The notes below the pieces were generated by a model that did no database searches, was not told where the DNA came from, and saw nothing but the letters and a program-made list of their open reading frames with translations. This document shows positions 35,682 to 47,252 of a stretch of 64,000 nt of DNA, piece by piece. A program made the translations under genes and the position numbers. Location: assembly GCA_963970005.1 (NCBI GenBank), contig CAXAMN010014113.1, positions 118,357-182,356 of the forward strand, given 5' to 3'. Positions within the stretch are counted from its first letter, which is position 1. Each line of letters begins with the position of its first letter. Source of the DNA: Durusdinium trenchii (Eukaryota > Sar > Dinophyceae > Suessiales > Symbiodiniaceae).

Positions 35682-36056
35682 ATGAGAACACCTGTCAGGA
35701 AGCCCTCATTATACCCCGTGTACCTGAGAGCACCTGTACCATTCGCACAAGGAAACCCTCATTCGACAGGTGCTCTCATCTTGTGCCCTGTCAGGAAGCC
35801 CTTGTACCCGAAGCAGTTCACTATCAGGCGCAAGGATGGCAAACAGGGTGGCTATTCCGACACCCTGATCGGAGCTTTGGCAGGATGGCAGGGACATCGA
35901 GATACATCGAGTGTGGAAACGGAACATGGGGCCGGTGTTCTTGTTATGGTCAAAGGTGTTGGAGCGATAGACCCCGAAAGTGGTCATTCTGTTTATAAAA
36001 TCGATTGGACGTGTACCATTACATACTTTCAATCCACACCTCTGACTTCGGAGTAG
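35682..36056 (+). CDS. Unrecognised open frame with internal duplicated DNA
   Basis: A 124-residue frame. Its 5' third is built of repeated 'gtcaggaagccc' and 'gcacctgt' blocks, including an inverted pair 'atgagaacacctgtc' and 'gacaggtgctctcat'. The 3' part, 'GVGAIDPESGHSVYKIDW', looks more protein-like. It may be a chance frame over a repeat. Confidence 0.25.
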   Translation: MRTPVRKPSLYPVYLRAPVPFAQGNPHSTGALILCPVRKPLYPKQFTIRRKDGKQGGYSDTLIGALAGWQGHRDTSSVETEHGAGVLVMVKGVGAIDPESGHSVYKIDWTCTITYFQSTPLTSE

Positions 36057-37427
36057 TGGGCTGCAAGTGAAAAGCCTTCGAGGTTGTGCACCGATTTCCA
36101 GTGCCCCGAAGAAATGGATGGGCGTGTCGATGTCCAGTGCCCGGTCGATCTCAAGAGCACAAGTTGAGACCGATTCTGTTTCAGAGTGTTCACCTATAGC
36201 TGGCTACAGGTTAGAGAGAGATCGCCAGACATAGCCAACAAAACACCTGTATGGAGGATTGAACCCGTTTTAGAGTATCGATGTCCAGGTTCCCTGTCGT
36301 CGACACCATAATTCTTGTAAACCTGGCAGTCCTCGCTTGTCCTCGCTGCGCCAGACTCAGGATGGAAGACCGATCCCTTCTGCTTTGGCTTTTTTTCCGC
36401 AGAACGACTCCACGCTCCTTGGCCCCGCGTGTTTTTTCAACGCGGTGATGTGGGCGCCAAGCATGACGCCGACCTAAACAAGACGACAACATTGGGCCGA
36501 CCTTGGTTTCGATGGGTCATTTATTGAATGGGTTTGGAGTCTACTGGGGATTTGTGCCACTTCCAGATTCCATGGACGTCCATGAGCTAGGCACTGCATG
36601 GACTGTCATGTTCTCTAACAAAACAACTCGCTTCAATCCTGATACATTCGTATCCAAATGTCTCAAAGCAAACCGACATGGATCACTTTCCGAATCTTGT
36701 GGATGCTTCTTGGCCGAGACTTGGATCCCGATTCACAGACTTGCAGAGCAAGTATGAGCAAGTAGTGCTTCTACAGAAGCCACACCTGTTCCGGTCATGG
36801 CAGCTTTTCTAAGGAAACCTATGTGCTACCGCAGTGAGGACTGACCGCAGGGAAGGCCGCATGCTGTTCCAAACAAGACCTACCCGCTGGCTAGGTTTCA
36901 TTACCTGACTCCCAAGAAGTTGTTCGTTGATCATCTGACGTTCTTTCGGGAGGAGTTGATTCCGACCAACGTTCTTGGTGGCCGAGAACAGTGTGATCCC
37001 CCACTGGTAGGTACTCAAGAAGAGAGTTTTGTTTGGTATTTCCTTTGAAACAACGGTGGTTGGGGTGATCTTCCCCAATGGGGCACATATCTAGATAGAG
37101 AGGTGAGGCCTGGTTTCAAGAAGTTGGATATGTTCTTTCTACTGTATCTATTTCTGCTTTGGTCCACACACACACATGCACCGAATGGGTTCCCCGGGCT
37201 GACGAGGAGTCCATTAGGGTATGGCGACTGCATCAGGTTTTCCTCACAGGCTAAACACCAGCCCCCCCGAGCAGGGTGAACATGTCCCTCCAAAGAAGTT
37301 TCTCCCTAAATGGAACGCTGTAAATCAGTGAACTTGTTTCAGAACAGGCGAAAAGAACCACGGATAAAACCTTGCCAAGCTTACTGCCAGCAGAGAAGAC
37401 ATGGGTGTCGAATCCTGCCTACCCCAG

Positions 37428-37528
37428 GACGCCCTAGTGAAGTACTACGACATCGAGCGGGAGGCACAACGTGCAGATTATACCATCCACAATGGCGGGC
37501 TGCCGGGGGCCCCAGGATTTGGCGGGAG
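37428..37528 (+). CDS. Short exon, unrecognised
   Basis: Clean AG|GAC acceptor ('gcctaccccag') and AG|GTGACC donor. It reads 'DALVKYYDIEREAQRADYTI', then 'HNGGLPGAPGFGG'. Convincing composition; function unknown. Plus strand, like its neighbours at 34937 and 39201. Confidence 0.5.
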
Positions 37529-37734
37529 GTGACCAAGCTGGACCTGGCATCGTCCCCTTCCTTCCAGATTTGTTTAATCTAATTACACTGTCCTGGAATA
37601 TTCCTGAAGTGGATGGCATGGCCTTGGATGACCTTGGATGACCTGCCCAACAATCTTCCTTTGCATCAGAGCAGCCCAGGGTCGAATACCAAGCACCCCC
37701 TGCTCAAGAAGCACTGGATGAGCAGAGCGCCATG

Positions 37735-37933
37735 CTATGACCATGGCCACGCGCGGTTCGAGCACTCGACCATTTGCTGCTGAGGTTCTCGCTCTTCCCG
37801 AACATCACTTCGACCATCCTGCACGTGCAAGAACAGATGTGGATCCAGAATGATGCTTTTCTCTGCTTGTTGTTCGTCCACAGGAGTCTCTTTATCTTGG
37901 GGGGGAAGTGAGGTCGGAAGAACGGCAGGGTTT
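37735..37933 (-). CDS. Minus-strand coding island, unrecognised
   Basis: After an AG acceptor at 37934-37935 the minus frame reads 'NPAVLPTSLPPQDKETPVDE' and then 'QQAEKSIILDPHLFLHVQD', to a stop at 37735. It is acidic and Gln-rich. It contains a run of seven C, so a frame error could matter; the longer open frame 37704-38090 in another phase is less protein-like. It may be a fragment of a mobile-element gene embedded in a plus-strand region. Confidence 0.4.
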
Positions 37934-38519
37934 CTGTTGTATGTTCACGTGCGTTTGATGAAGATATGACGGATGAAGCGCATGGCCTTCGGATGCACGG
38001 TATATCTTTAGAAACACATGTCGTTCGACACACTCTTCTTCCTGCCAGTACAAGCTCTATACCGACAAGTCTGACACCTCTCTCCAACAAACATCAAGTG
38101 GACAATGTGACAATGGGTGCTTCGAGGACCACTTTACTATCCACTTCCATGCTCGTTGGAGGGAGGCTATCCTGTCCCGCTGACTTGAACTGAGGACCTG
38201 TGGGGCGTCAAGCAGTGCATTTGCGCGAACCCCTCGGGCAACCACTGTACCAATCCACCCTGCAAAGCCTTTGTGACTTGCTTGAAGAGGAAGTTGGCTG
38301 TGCAGTCTTGGAATTCAAAGCTGATGAAGGTCAACGTGGATACCCTGCTATTGTTATGAATTACACAAGTGAAATATGACTCGGGAACCCGTAGATTTTT
38401 TGCTTCTTGCTATTACTAGAAAGCAATTACCCGGGTCATTATGCCATCGCCCGGTTTTCACGGCCAGAATCCTAGTCCCGTCCTGGGTGGGACTAAGAAA
38501 GACATCGCCTTGTAGGATG

Positions 38520-38715
38520 TTGTGGGGACTGCTATGCCACCTTGCTCCAATTCGTTTTTCGTGCGCTGCGCTGCGGCAGCGTAGGTCCAGCACTGGGACA
38601 CCTTTGCCTCTGCACAGTACTTGGGCCGTGAACGCATAGGCGCTGCGGCTCGGATCCACCGCGGGGTGCGGGGTCGGAGGCTGGGTCAGATGCAACGGCG
38701 ACGTGGTGCGCATTT
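38520..38715 (-). CDS. Possible minus-strand exon
   Basis: Minus frame with strongly G/C third positions: 'LHLTQPPTPHPAVDPSRSAY', 'TAQVLCRGKGVPVLDLRCR'. Part of a 124-residue open frame (38354-38728). Edges unknown. Confidence 0.33.
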
Positions 38716-38838
38716 CAGGGCTCGTCATGGATCCTGAGCAGAAGCAAGTCTTTGATTCAAGGAAGAGGATATTTGAGACGCGTCAACTGCAATGGAATCG
38801 AAGATATTTGTTTTGGCACGACTTTCTGCAAGTGATTT

Positions 38839-39185
38839 TTGATCTGGAGGCATTTGCAAGCTGTTTGCCCCAACCAGCTGCAGGTGGTAGATGTAGAAAC
38901 CCAGAAGTCATCCGATGCTTTTATGTGCAAGTTTTGGCGGAAGTTCCCAAAGCTGGTCGTGCAGCTGAGGTTCACTGGGGTTCCTCAAGAGAGAATTAAC
39001 AAACAGCACAAGGAGTCTGACGACTTGGAACCACAATTGACACTGCTCCTCGATCCGCTCAAACACAAAAGCTCTTCCTTCTCCACGATCGACTCCACCG
39101 CGATCGCTTGGAACTCTTCGCTGGACCGCTTTCAACTGCCAAGCATAGATGTCCTTTGGTTGATTAATAGAGGGGATACCCCCAG
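38839..39185 (+). CDS. Possible coding stretch, strand uncertain
   Basis: A 162-residue plus frame includes 'ESDDLEPQLTLLLDPLKHK' and 'DSTAIAWNSSLDRFQLPSID'. A minus frame through the same bases ('SEEFQAIAVESIVEKEELL') also looks plausible, so strand is undecided. Confidence 0.28.
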
Positions 39186-39200
39186 GCCCCCAACCAACAG

Positions 39201-39419
39201 GTACGGTATCACATCGACGATTCGTGCTTCTACGAAGATCATTGACAGCGCCAAAAAGCTGTTCGAGCCGAGGAATGGATCCAAGATCATGGTGTTGGTG
39301 AGGCGTCCAAACTCATGGAGCGCCTGACTCGGCAGGGAGCGATGGTGCAGAAGAAATCGGGGCATGGTGCACGGCCTCTTCCGGCCTACCCATGCAGGTC
39401 CCGGCGGGTGTTTAGATGA
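39201..39419 (+). CDS. Terminal exon with an in-frame TGA
   Basis: After a pyrimidine-rich acceptor ending at 39200 the frame reads 'VRYHIDDSCFYEDH', then TGA at 39243-39245. The same frame resumes with 'QRQKAVRAEEWIQDHGVGEA' and 'SKLMERLTRQGAMVQKK', ending at TGA 39417-39419. Both halves are protein-like in one frame. The internal TGA could be a selenocysteine codon, a disabled copy, a sequencing error, or the end of unrelated sequence before a second acceptor at 39248. No selenocysteine-insertion hairpin was identified by eye. Confidence 0.45.
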
Positions 39420-39935
39420 GAAACAAGACAAGCATACCAAAACTCTAATCTGGTGGCAGACTTTTGGGAGAGCTCCAAGGTCTTGTGTTTTTTTGGTGGG
39501 AAGAGTGTCATTTATGAAATGCGAACACCTTGAAGCCCGAAACAGCCATGGCTGATCCCCTTGAATTCCATATAATTCAATCTAGGCTAGAGTGCTCTAC
39601 CTGCTTTTGAGATGGCCAAGACATAAAGACTAGTTAAACTTATACAATCATCGCGGCAGAGCTTTTGAGCCTTCGGATTTGTCAGGTCTGCTTCTCGGTC
39701 GTCCAACGGTGTTTCTCGATCAACTCTCGTGGACGATGAACGCCTGTCCTTTTTCGGGCCCGTACCCGGTCCTGCCCCCTGTGGGGTCAGGTTTGGCACC
39801 CCAATAAGTGTTCTGCGGGGCCCCGGGATCAGTTCACCTCCACTCTATTCTCTTCAACTAGGGTCCCCCGGTTCTGGTGCCCAGTTGACCAAGACCGGGC
39901 GACTCCGGCGAAGGGTGCTCAATCGGCTTCATCAG

Positions 39936-40101
39936 GCTGGACCACTTTATCTTGTGGGCTCATCATGTGTGGACAGACCCCGTCTCCAAGCGCTTGGTTC
40001 GTGCGTGGAAGCCCTTCAATGGCTTGCAACTCTATGACCCGGAGGCCGTGGAGCATTGGGGGGCGACATCGTCGTGCGGAACCCGTGTTTGGAGGGATTA
40101 G
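39936..40101 (+). CDS. Terminal exon, unrecognised
   Basis: Begins after 'atcggcttcatcag' and ends at TAG 40099-40101. It reads 'LDHFILWAHHVWTDPVSKRL', then 'RAWKPFNGLQLYDPEAVEHW'. The Trp/His/Pro pattern looks like a conserved domain, but I cannot name it. Strong splice acceptor and clear coding composition. Confidence 0.52.
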
Positions 40102-40648
40102 TTGGGTTCCGCTCCTAAGAATTGAGTGACAGAAGCTCTCTGAAGGGAATTTGGTGGAACTGTAATGTTCCTGCAGTTCAAGAAGAACCGCTGGAACTGG
40201 GTTTGTATGGCTTTTGTACAAAGCTGAACTGGTTCACAGCGGTGATCGACGGGTGATTTAAGTCGATGATCATTTTTTTTTGCAAAAATTCCAGCACATT
40301 GAGTTACACTGTTACACTCTGACCCACTAAGTCACTAACATGGAAGTGGAAACTAGGCAGCGGGAAGACCATCTTACTCTATGAACAGCGTTTGTTTTTC
40401 CACGTCCATGAGTGTACTTAACAAATTCCCGATCGCGATCTTGGACCCAATGAATATGGCTGTGGGTCAAAACCCAGCCCCCCAATCCCTGGTAGGTCGA
40501 CCTCTCTGATAGTCCATTCTGTTCTTCCCGACGCGTCGATGCGGTCACGACAGGTGTACATGGCATTCTGACTAGTACCCTAACACATGTGAAGATTCCA
40601 CATGAAAAGCAAACGAACTGCCAAAAGTGAAAGCCCAAGTGGCCAAAC

Positions 40649-41095
40649 GTGCAGTCGATACACCAGCCAGGATACGTGCAAATCGAACTTTTCCGGTTTA
40701 CTGAAGAAGACCTCTGCACCATTTTCGGTGGTCAACCAAGGTATCCGGGTTTTGCCGCACTAAGTTCTCCCGCTTGTGTGCGGATTCTGGAAGTCTACAA
40801 AGTGTGTGATGATACCTGGCGCCACACCATGTGGCGTCAGATCATCGAATCCGATCTTAGCTTCAAGCTGTTCGTGGAACCTCCCCCCTCTGGTTGCGGC
40901 TGCCAGGCCTGGCAAGACCACGTCGCAGATCCTTCGGTCTTCGACGCGTCGCGTGGCGACCGCGCGTGGCGCGACCGGCGGTGCGATCCCGCGCGGGTGC
41001 CGGGTCGGAGCGGTGGCGGGGTTGTTTCCCCAGGAGAAACCGAAGGGTCTCATGGTTTTTGTTCTTTTCAGATGATGGATTCCCAAGGTCTTTAA
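40649..41095 (+). CDS. Unrecognised 148-residue open frame
   Basis: Reads 'IELFRFTEEDLCTIFGG', 'ACVRILEVYKVCDDTWRH' and 'SFKLFVEPPPSGCGCQAW' with G/C third positions, then an Arg/Asp-rich end. The reverse strand is also open over part of it. It contains the 8-base inverted pair 'tggcgccacaccatgtggcg'. It may be two exons. Confidence 0.38.
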   Translation: MQSIHQPGYVQIELFRFTEEDLCTIFGGQPRYPGFAALSSPACVRILEVYKVCDDTWRHTMWRQIIESDLSFKLFVEPPPSGCGCQAWQDHVADPSVFDASRGDRAWRDRRCDPARVPGRSGGGVVSPGETEGSHGFCSFQMMDSQGL

Positions 41096-41491
41096 ACCAT
41101 ACCTGCAAGTTTGGTTGGTCTTTGAGGGACACAACAGTGACACACGAAGGAAGCATGTTGCACCTTTATTGGACCCGGAAGTGGTGGGGGCCTACTGCCT
41201 CATGGAAGTGTCAAGGGTCCAGAGTCCTTCCGTGAAAAAGGCGGACTGGGTGACTGGGTGAAGTCCCAATGTCTTTTACAAGCTTTTGGATTCTCCTGCG
41301 CTGGTGCTGTGGTCACTACCAGATGGGGGTTCCATCGGGCTTTCTCACACCGCGAACATTTGATGATGACCGTGTCAGTGGTTTTTGGGGATGTTGACCT
41401 TGGCACATCACCATCACCGTCTTCCTTGGCACATCGCCGACTTCCGTGATCTCCCAACTCGTTTAAGGCCTCCAGACCTTTGTAAGAAGGG

Positions 41492-41565
41492 ACAGAGATC
41501 AGTGCGCATCAACTGCGATGACGACGGACACTCGGTTGGGCCAGGGATGGGAGGCTCCCAGAGAA
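41492..41565 (+). CDS. Short exon candidate
   Basis: Ends at a strong donor 'gagaa|gtgagt'. It reads 'RSVRINCDDDGHSVGPGMGG'. The 5' edge is unclear. Confidence 0.33.
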
Positions 41566-41922
41566 GTGAGTCTGGCTATGCCCATGGCCGTGATCTTCCA
41601 AGTGTTATAAAAACTCAGCTGCCAGGGCTCCCAAGGTACAGAAGAGGTGTTTGTAGCAAGAACAAAGAATCAATGGAGAAATGGTTGATTTTCCAAAGAC
41701 ACGGCTCCACCGCTTCTTTCCACGCCTCTGCTTTCACGGCTTCGAGGGCTTCGGCTTCGGTAGTCTGTCACCTTCCATCGAGTGATGCAACGAAAAGCCT
41801 TTTGGGAGACCGATGGGTTGATGCAGGATGCTGCAGGATGCTGCTGGGGGCACGTTGTGACGGACTCTGTGGCATCAACACGGCCACGCCGCAGTAAAAG
41901 GCACAGTAAAAGTGTGGGACTC

Positions 41923-42015
41923 TACAGTGGCTTCGGAGTAGATGGCACAATCCCCAAAAGGTGATTCATATGGGCCTCATCTTGGGTCTGTGCCATCTAC
42001 TCTGAAACCACTGTA
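41923..42015. mobile_element. Short inverted-repeat element (MITE-like), copy 2
   Basis: A 93-base unit with 27-base terminal arms, 41923-41949 and 41989-42015, that are reverse complements except at two positions. The arm ends in 'gagtagatggcaca' as in copy 1 at 13804. No open frame. It is probably a non-autonomous foldback or MITE; no clear target-site duplication was seen. Confidence 0.7.
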
Positions 42016-42306
42016 ATTTCAATTTAGCACTTTATCGAAGAGCACATTGACCATCCAGTTCTCCTCTCGTATCTACTGTATAGTTCAGACAACGAAGAAG
42101 CTAAACATGACCCCCAGATCTAGAGGACTTCCACGCTGCTTTTCTTCCACTGACTTCCACACCAAATGATCTTAACATCAGATGGACTGACTTCCACTGA
42201 CTTCCACGCCGGCAGAGGGTCTTTCTCCCTGGATGTTCTGAACGCCAAGACACATTGTTTCACAGCCTTTCAATGAGATTGGACGAGATGTTTTAACGCA
42301 TCGCAG

Positions 42307-42453
42307 GGTCGAGGTGCGCTGGAGACCCATGGAAATGGGAAGGCATCGCACCCACTTGGGGGTGTTGAACCCGGAAGTGTTCCCATCTCGACCCATGGAT
42401 CCTTTGAATTGGGACCGTCCGGTCGTGGAAAAATGCGCGCCCAGGCAATTATC
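42307..42453 (+). CDS. Possible exon
   Basis: Plus frame after 'catcgcag' reads 'VRWRPMEMGRHRTHLGVLN', 'PMDPLNWDRPVVEKCAP'. Plausible composition; no domain recognised. Confidence 0.3.
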
Positions 42454-42849
42454 ACCCCAAGAAGTCAGCCAACACTCACATTTTAGACGCCCTGATAAAG
42501 AGGCGCTCGGCCAGAGACAGTCGACATCATCATCTCGTTTTTTGGTTTCTAATGGCTAGGGCAAAAGACACATGAACCCGTCAGTTTTGGACTGCTTCTA
42601 TCTTTTTCACAGTGGGGTTGGATAGTACCTGTTTTGTTTTTCAGCAAGCCTCTCATGAATAATGAAAACCAAGGATCATGAAGAACCCCATGATGGTGGA
42701 TGAACGTTTGTAGGTCAATGACTCAATGACCATTCCGTTCTTGTCTATGTTGTCTGCACAATGTGGTGTCACTGCCTGCCTTTTAGTCTAATCACTTCAC
42801 TTCGGGTGATCCCAACCCTGAGAGGTGACTTGAGGAAGGCAGAGCACAT

Positions 42850-43445
42850 GTATTGACAGACGATCCTGACAAACGTTGCCTGGCATGTGCATTGACACAC
42901 TGTTCTGACACTTATTCTGGCATCAAGTCTGGTATGTCGTGTTCTCACACATCATCTATTATAAATAAAGGCTGGGACATGTTCTGGAATATGTTCTGAC
43001 GTCCTTGTTGGCATGTGTTCTGACTTTTGTCCTGCCATCAAGTTCGACACGTGTTCTGCCCTATCTTCTGGCATGTGCTTCTGACATGTGCTCTCACCAA
43101 ACTGGCATGTGCTGTTGCAACATGGTCCGACGTTGGTTCTGACATGTGTTGGGCATGTGTTTTGCCATGGCACCTATTTCGACATTCCTTCTGGCATTCT
43201 ATCTGGTGTCCTACCTGGCATGTATTCTGACATCTTTCCTGGCAGATTAGCTGGCATCTATTCTGACATTGTTCCTGACCTTCTGTATGGAATCTATTCC
43301 AACTTTCTTTCAGGCATTCTACTTGGAATCTATTTTGACACTCTTGCTGGCATTCTACCTGGTATCTATTCCAACATGATTTCATTCTATCTGGCATCTA
43401 CTCTGACATTCTATTCACTATTCTTTCTGCTATATCACCTGACAG
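42850..43445 (+). repeat. Degenerate tandem array, about 20-base unit
   Basis: Roughly 25 to 30 diverged copies of a unit like 'ttctggcatctattctgaca', densest from 42950 to 43440. The minus strand translates to a Cys/Gln/Glu repeat with no functional look. Units are direct and degenerate and have no unique spacers. Confidence 0.75.
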
Positions 43446-46400
43446 GTGGGGGAAAGACTTCTTGTTCGAACTCCAGCAATCACCTCTGAAAAGATTGATC
43501 GCGCAAAAATAGGTAATGCATGACCGCTAGCGTTGCTTCCTCTTTTGGTGCAATGTGCGCAACGATCAGAGGGTTTTGGATTTTTTACAGGCATTCTTAG
43601 GAGTTTGCTTTCTTGCAAGGTTGAAGCAGGTTTTTGGCGTTGGTCATGGAGTCGAGTTTGCAACAACCAATCAGGCAAGACTTTGGATGCCAGTTTACTC
43701 ACGAGTGAGCCAAAAAAGAGGCAGACTTGAAGGGACTATCAGACTGATATCGCATTCAAAACATGTTCCGAGGAAAAACATTGCAATATTCAGAGAATCT
43801 TCCAATAAAAGAACCCGGCGCCAGGTCCATGCTTTTCTTTTTCTTTTGGTGGACACAAGTGCTTGATTGAACCCCAGTTCAACGGTGATGGACGACTTGC
43901 CCATCGGTACTTGAGCTTTCACATCTTCCATGGGTCTTCATATCCGTGTGGTGATGTTTGTGAACCAATATCCTCAGTGAATATTTGGTATGGATGACGA
44001 TATGCCGTTTTGTCTTCTATAATGGGATGCTTGCATCATGCAACCTTCCCTCGACACGCTTTGCAACCAGCTTGCGCCCATATTTGTTGGCAAGACCGTC
44101 TACAGCCTATCCTCCACAAGTCTAGTGACTCTAGCGACCAGAAGGCACCACTGTTGTCGGAACAAGTCCTGCACAAATATTTAGCAATACGAAAACCAGG
44201 CAAATCCTCAGATCTGTTCTATTTTTCTTCCCAGCTGTGTGCTCGCCAGATCGGTCGCTCGTTTTTTCAGGGCCGCCTCCCATGGGCCTGAAGATATTCA
44301 CGCCTTTGCCGCCCAACTTTGGGTGCCTTGGTTTTGAAGGACTCGCCGCGGCACGCGGTGTGGTGGGGAAATTCCAGTTGTGAAGTCTAATGAACCAATC
44401 TTTGGAAGGTGCATTGGATGAAACCCTGATCCCTCCACAGACGAATCATCACCCAAACATGGTTTGATTATTTTTTGAAGGGGTCATTGGGACCAAACTT
44501 ACAAAAACACGAGCAGATGGTGTAAAACCTAAACATGGATGAGCATGCTCACTGACCGGACGGAACTTTTGACCCATCAAGGCCCAAGTGCAAGAAGAGG
44601 AACATGGAGAGCATCCATGTTCGAGGGAAACTCACAAGCGCACGGGTAGCAGCCCTGCGCAGCAGTCAAAACATGCGCATGCTCGCACGTGCTGAGGCTA
44701 ACATGGAGGTCCTGGTTTGAGGCACAGGGAGGGTCGCAGCTGTGGTAGTTATTGGTCGTTGCGGTTGTGGAAGTGTTAGTTGTACTCGTCTCGTCTCAGT
44801 CGTCACCGTCGTCCGAGTTTCTGGTTTCACCATGGTGATGGTGGGTGTGACTCGAAGGATGAGGTGACCAGACAAGCCACCATCCATTCGAGTCGAACGC
44901 GAAAAAAGGGGTCTCAATGGAAAGCGGACCGTTTGAGGACCGGGATTGAGACGCCGCGATTCTTGAGCTATTCTCATCTATATATGAACTTGTAGCTACC
45001 CGGTAGATACCCGGTAGGCGAACGCCCTTGTGGGAGAGCTAGCTCTTGGACGTTGGATCCACGCTAGCTCTTGACGTATTTGTGATGCACGCACAACTCC
45101 CAGTTGTCAGCTGGTGCTGTTCAATTCGCTGTTGCCAGGACTTGGGAGTTCTGAGTGAGAGGTTTGCTGTTCAGCAGCGATGGCTGCTTGGGTCTCTGCT
45201 GCTGTTTTCACATCTCACTGAATTGTTACAAACACCTGCAGATCATTGCAGATCTAAGGCTTGCTAGTGGACCCTGGTCACTACGACATGGGTAGACGGC
45301 TCGTTTCGTCACAGCCACTGGATGCTAGTCGTAGCTCCGAGGTCGAGCTTTTCGCTTCCGCATGTTGACCACCCGGAGGAGTGGTTCTTTTGTACACCAC
45401 TGGCCATGCCCCGATGCCCGAGGTGATCGGTGGGGTTCTGTACATCTGGGTTCGGGCACACATGGAAAGACGCACGAACATGGCTGGCATAGTGTACTTG
45501 AGATGAGTTGAGACTTATGGCACGCCTATCGCTGTAGGGATGGGTAGAACTGTGTAAAACCATCGAGAAGCACTCAAGCTAGAGCCATTTTCTGCTGTTT
45601 TGCAGTTCTTGGGCAGCGACAGAGCGAGGAACGATGCAGATCAGCACATGCACAGCTTTGTACATAACAAGACCCTGCCTGGTCCGGCGACTGTGCCGGG
45701 CTCTGGCAGACATTTCTGCACTTTTGCAGGGTCGGCTGAAGCCCAAACTCTGGCTTGGCTCCTGTCAGCTTGGACACACCAACTGCAGGTGTTCCTTCAT
45801 CGAGCGAACATGGCTCGTTCCATGCTTCTAGGGAGCCTAGTAGGTCGAACAAGGATGTGAATAGCTTGACCAAAGACCGTGTGATCACTTGAAGGGACAC
45901 CATTTTTCTTCGATTCTGAACATGTTTTTCTCTCAGATTGTGAGTTGGTTGCGAACCTGTGAACGCTTGATGGAGGACGGTGCACATCACCCTTTCTTTG
46001 AGCAATGTGGGGACCAGTGCGTGGGCCTGAAGAGTACTTGGTGCCCTGAACAGTGGCCACACTCGATGACCCCACCCTGGAGACCGTCGGAGTTCTGGGG
46101 GAAGAGACCTGATCCCATCTGATCCCAGCACTTGTAGACTTGTGAGGGCCTGATGACGGACAGGGTGAGCCATTGAGTGGGAGAAGGATGTGCCGAGCTC
46201 AAAAATGCAACGTTTCGCCCTTTTCGCCCGCGTTTGGCGAGTTTTCTATGTCAAGAAAAAGGGATCCTGCAAGATTGTGTCAAAGTCGATGGTTTTTGCG
46301 GGGCCTCCAAGATCGACTTTGCAATAGACCTGAGACATCCTCCAAACCACTGGTGTTCGGCACCTTTTTTTCCCGCCTGGAAAAAGGAGCTGTTTTGGAC

Positions 46401-46525
46401 CTTCATCTCTAAGATGTGGCTATCAGTGGGTGTGAACATGTTTTCCATGAAGAAACCGGGCGAAAAAGGAGCAAGCATCGAACACCACACGTACCCGTAC
46501 CGTGCCAACATCTCACTTGGACCAG
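43446..46525. other. Stretch with ambiguous frames only
   Basis: Overlapping open frames exist on both strands: minus 45574-46173 (199 residues), plus 45889-46122 (ending 'WRPSEFWGKRPDPI') and plus 46177-46608. None has splice borders and composition good enough to choose. A Thr-rich minus frame at 44666-44977 may be low-complexity. Confidence 0.3.
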
Positions 46526-46575
46526 GCGGAACCCGCGAGCGCGTTCTACAGCGGAACCCGCGTTCCGTCGACCAG
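46526..46575 (+). CDS. Very short exon candidate
   Basis: Fifty bases between 'cacttggaccag' and GTGCGC. Best frame 'EPASAFYSGTRVPST', with G/C at nearly all third positions. It may be upstream of 47031-47180. Confidence 0.35.
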
Positions 46576-47030
46576 GTGCGCGATGGCCAGTGCAGCTGCT
46601 TCGACTGAAGCCGGTAGCCGGTGGTCTTTGTGGTCTGCCTTTGCGGTGAAGTTTTGCTTGAGATCATAAAACTGTTTACGCTGTAGGTGGCACAAGCCGC
46701 ACATGACCAACTCTTAGCTTGAGGTCTAAATTTGTAATATAATATATCATAATATATCTGACTATAGATTACTATAGATCATTCTTGATTCGAATCAGCT
46801 CTATTTTTTGTGCTGTCTCACTCCGACACCGTAAGTTGAAGGAAATGGAACTTCCACTTTCCCTGGATAAGTCCAAGCCTGCATTGTGGGCACAAGCTTG
46901 CACAAGGGTCTTTCAAAAATTAACGAAGAAGTGGACTCGATCCAGATGATCTAAGCAATCCCAGCATCAAATACTGGAGCTGGAGGGAGCGTTCAGAGCC
47001 GTTCGGAGCCGTTCCGATCAGGTTTTTGGG

Positions 47031-47180
47031 TGTCTGCCGTGAAAAGCGATCCGCTTCGTTCTTCAAAGCGGGCTTCCGCCATGGAAGGCGAAACGAACAC
47101 CAATTTGGCACAGTGCGACATCCCGCTGCACCGAAAAGCGCGTTTCGTGTTTCGAACTCCGCCGGTGTCGGAGAAGGACG
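47031..47180 (+). CDS. Probable exon, unrecognised
   Basis: Reads 'VSAVKSDPLRSSKRASAMEG', 'QCDIPLHRKARFVFRTPPVS' and ends GAC-G before GTGAGA. It could be a first coding exon if translation starts at the Met near 47082. Other frames are open but have fewer G/C third positions. Confidence 0.45.
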
Positions 47181-47252
47181 GTGAGAAGACTGCTACCATT
47201 GTTTCAGTTGATTTTACCAATCAAAACACAAGTGAAGGGATCCAAAGCCATT

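Noticed and set aside
42950..43400. Cys/Gln-rich minus-strand protein
   Set aside because: It is only the translation of the degenerate tandem array.
42850..43445. CRISPR-like array
   Set aside because: Units are degenerate and directly abutting without unique spacers, and the host is eukaryotic.
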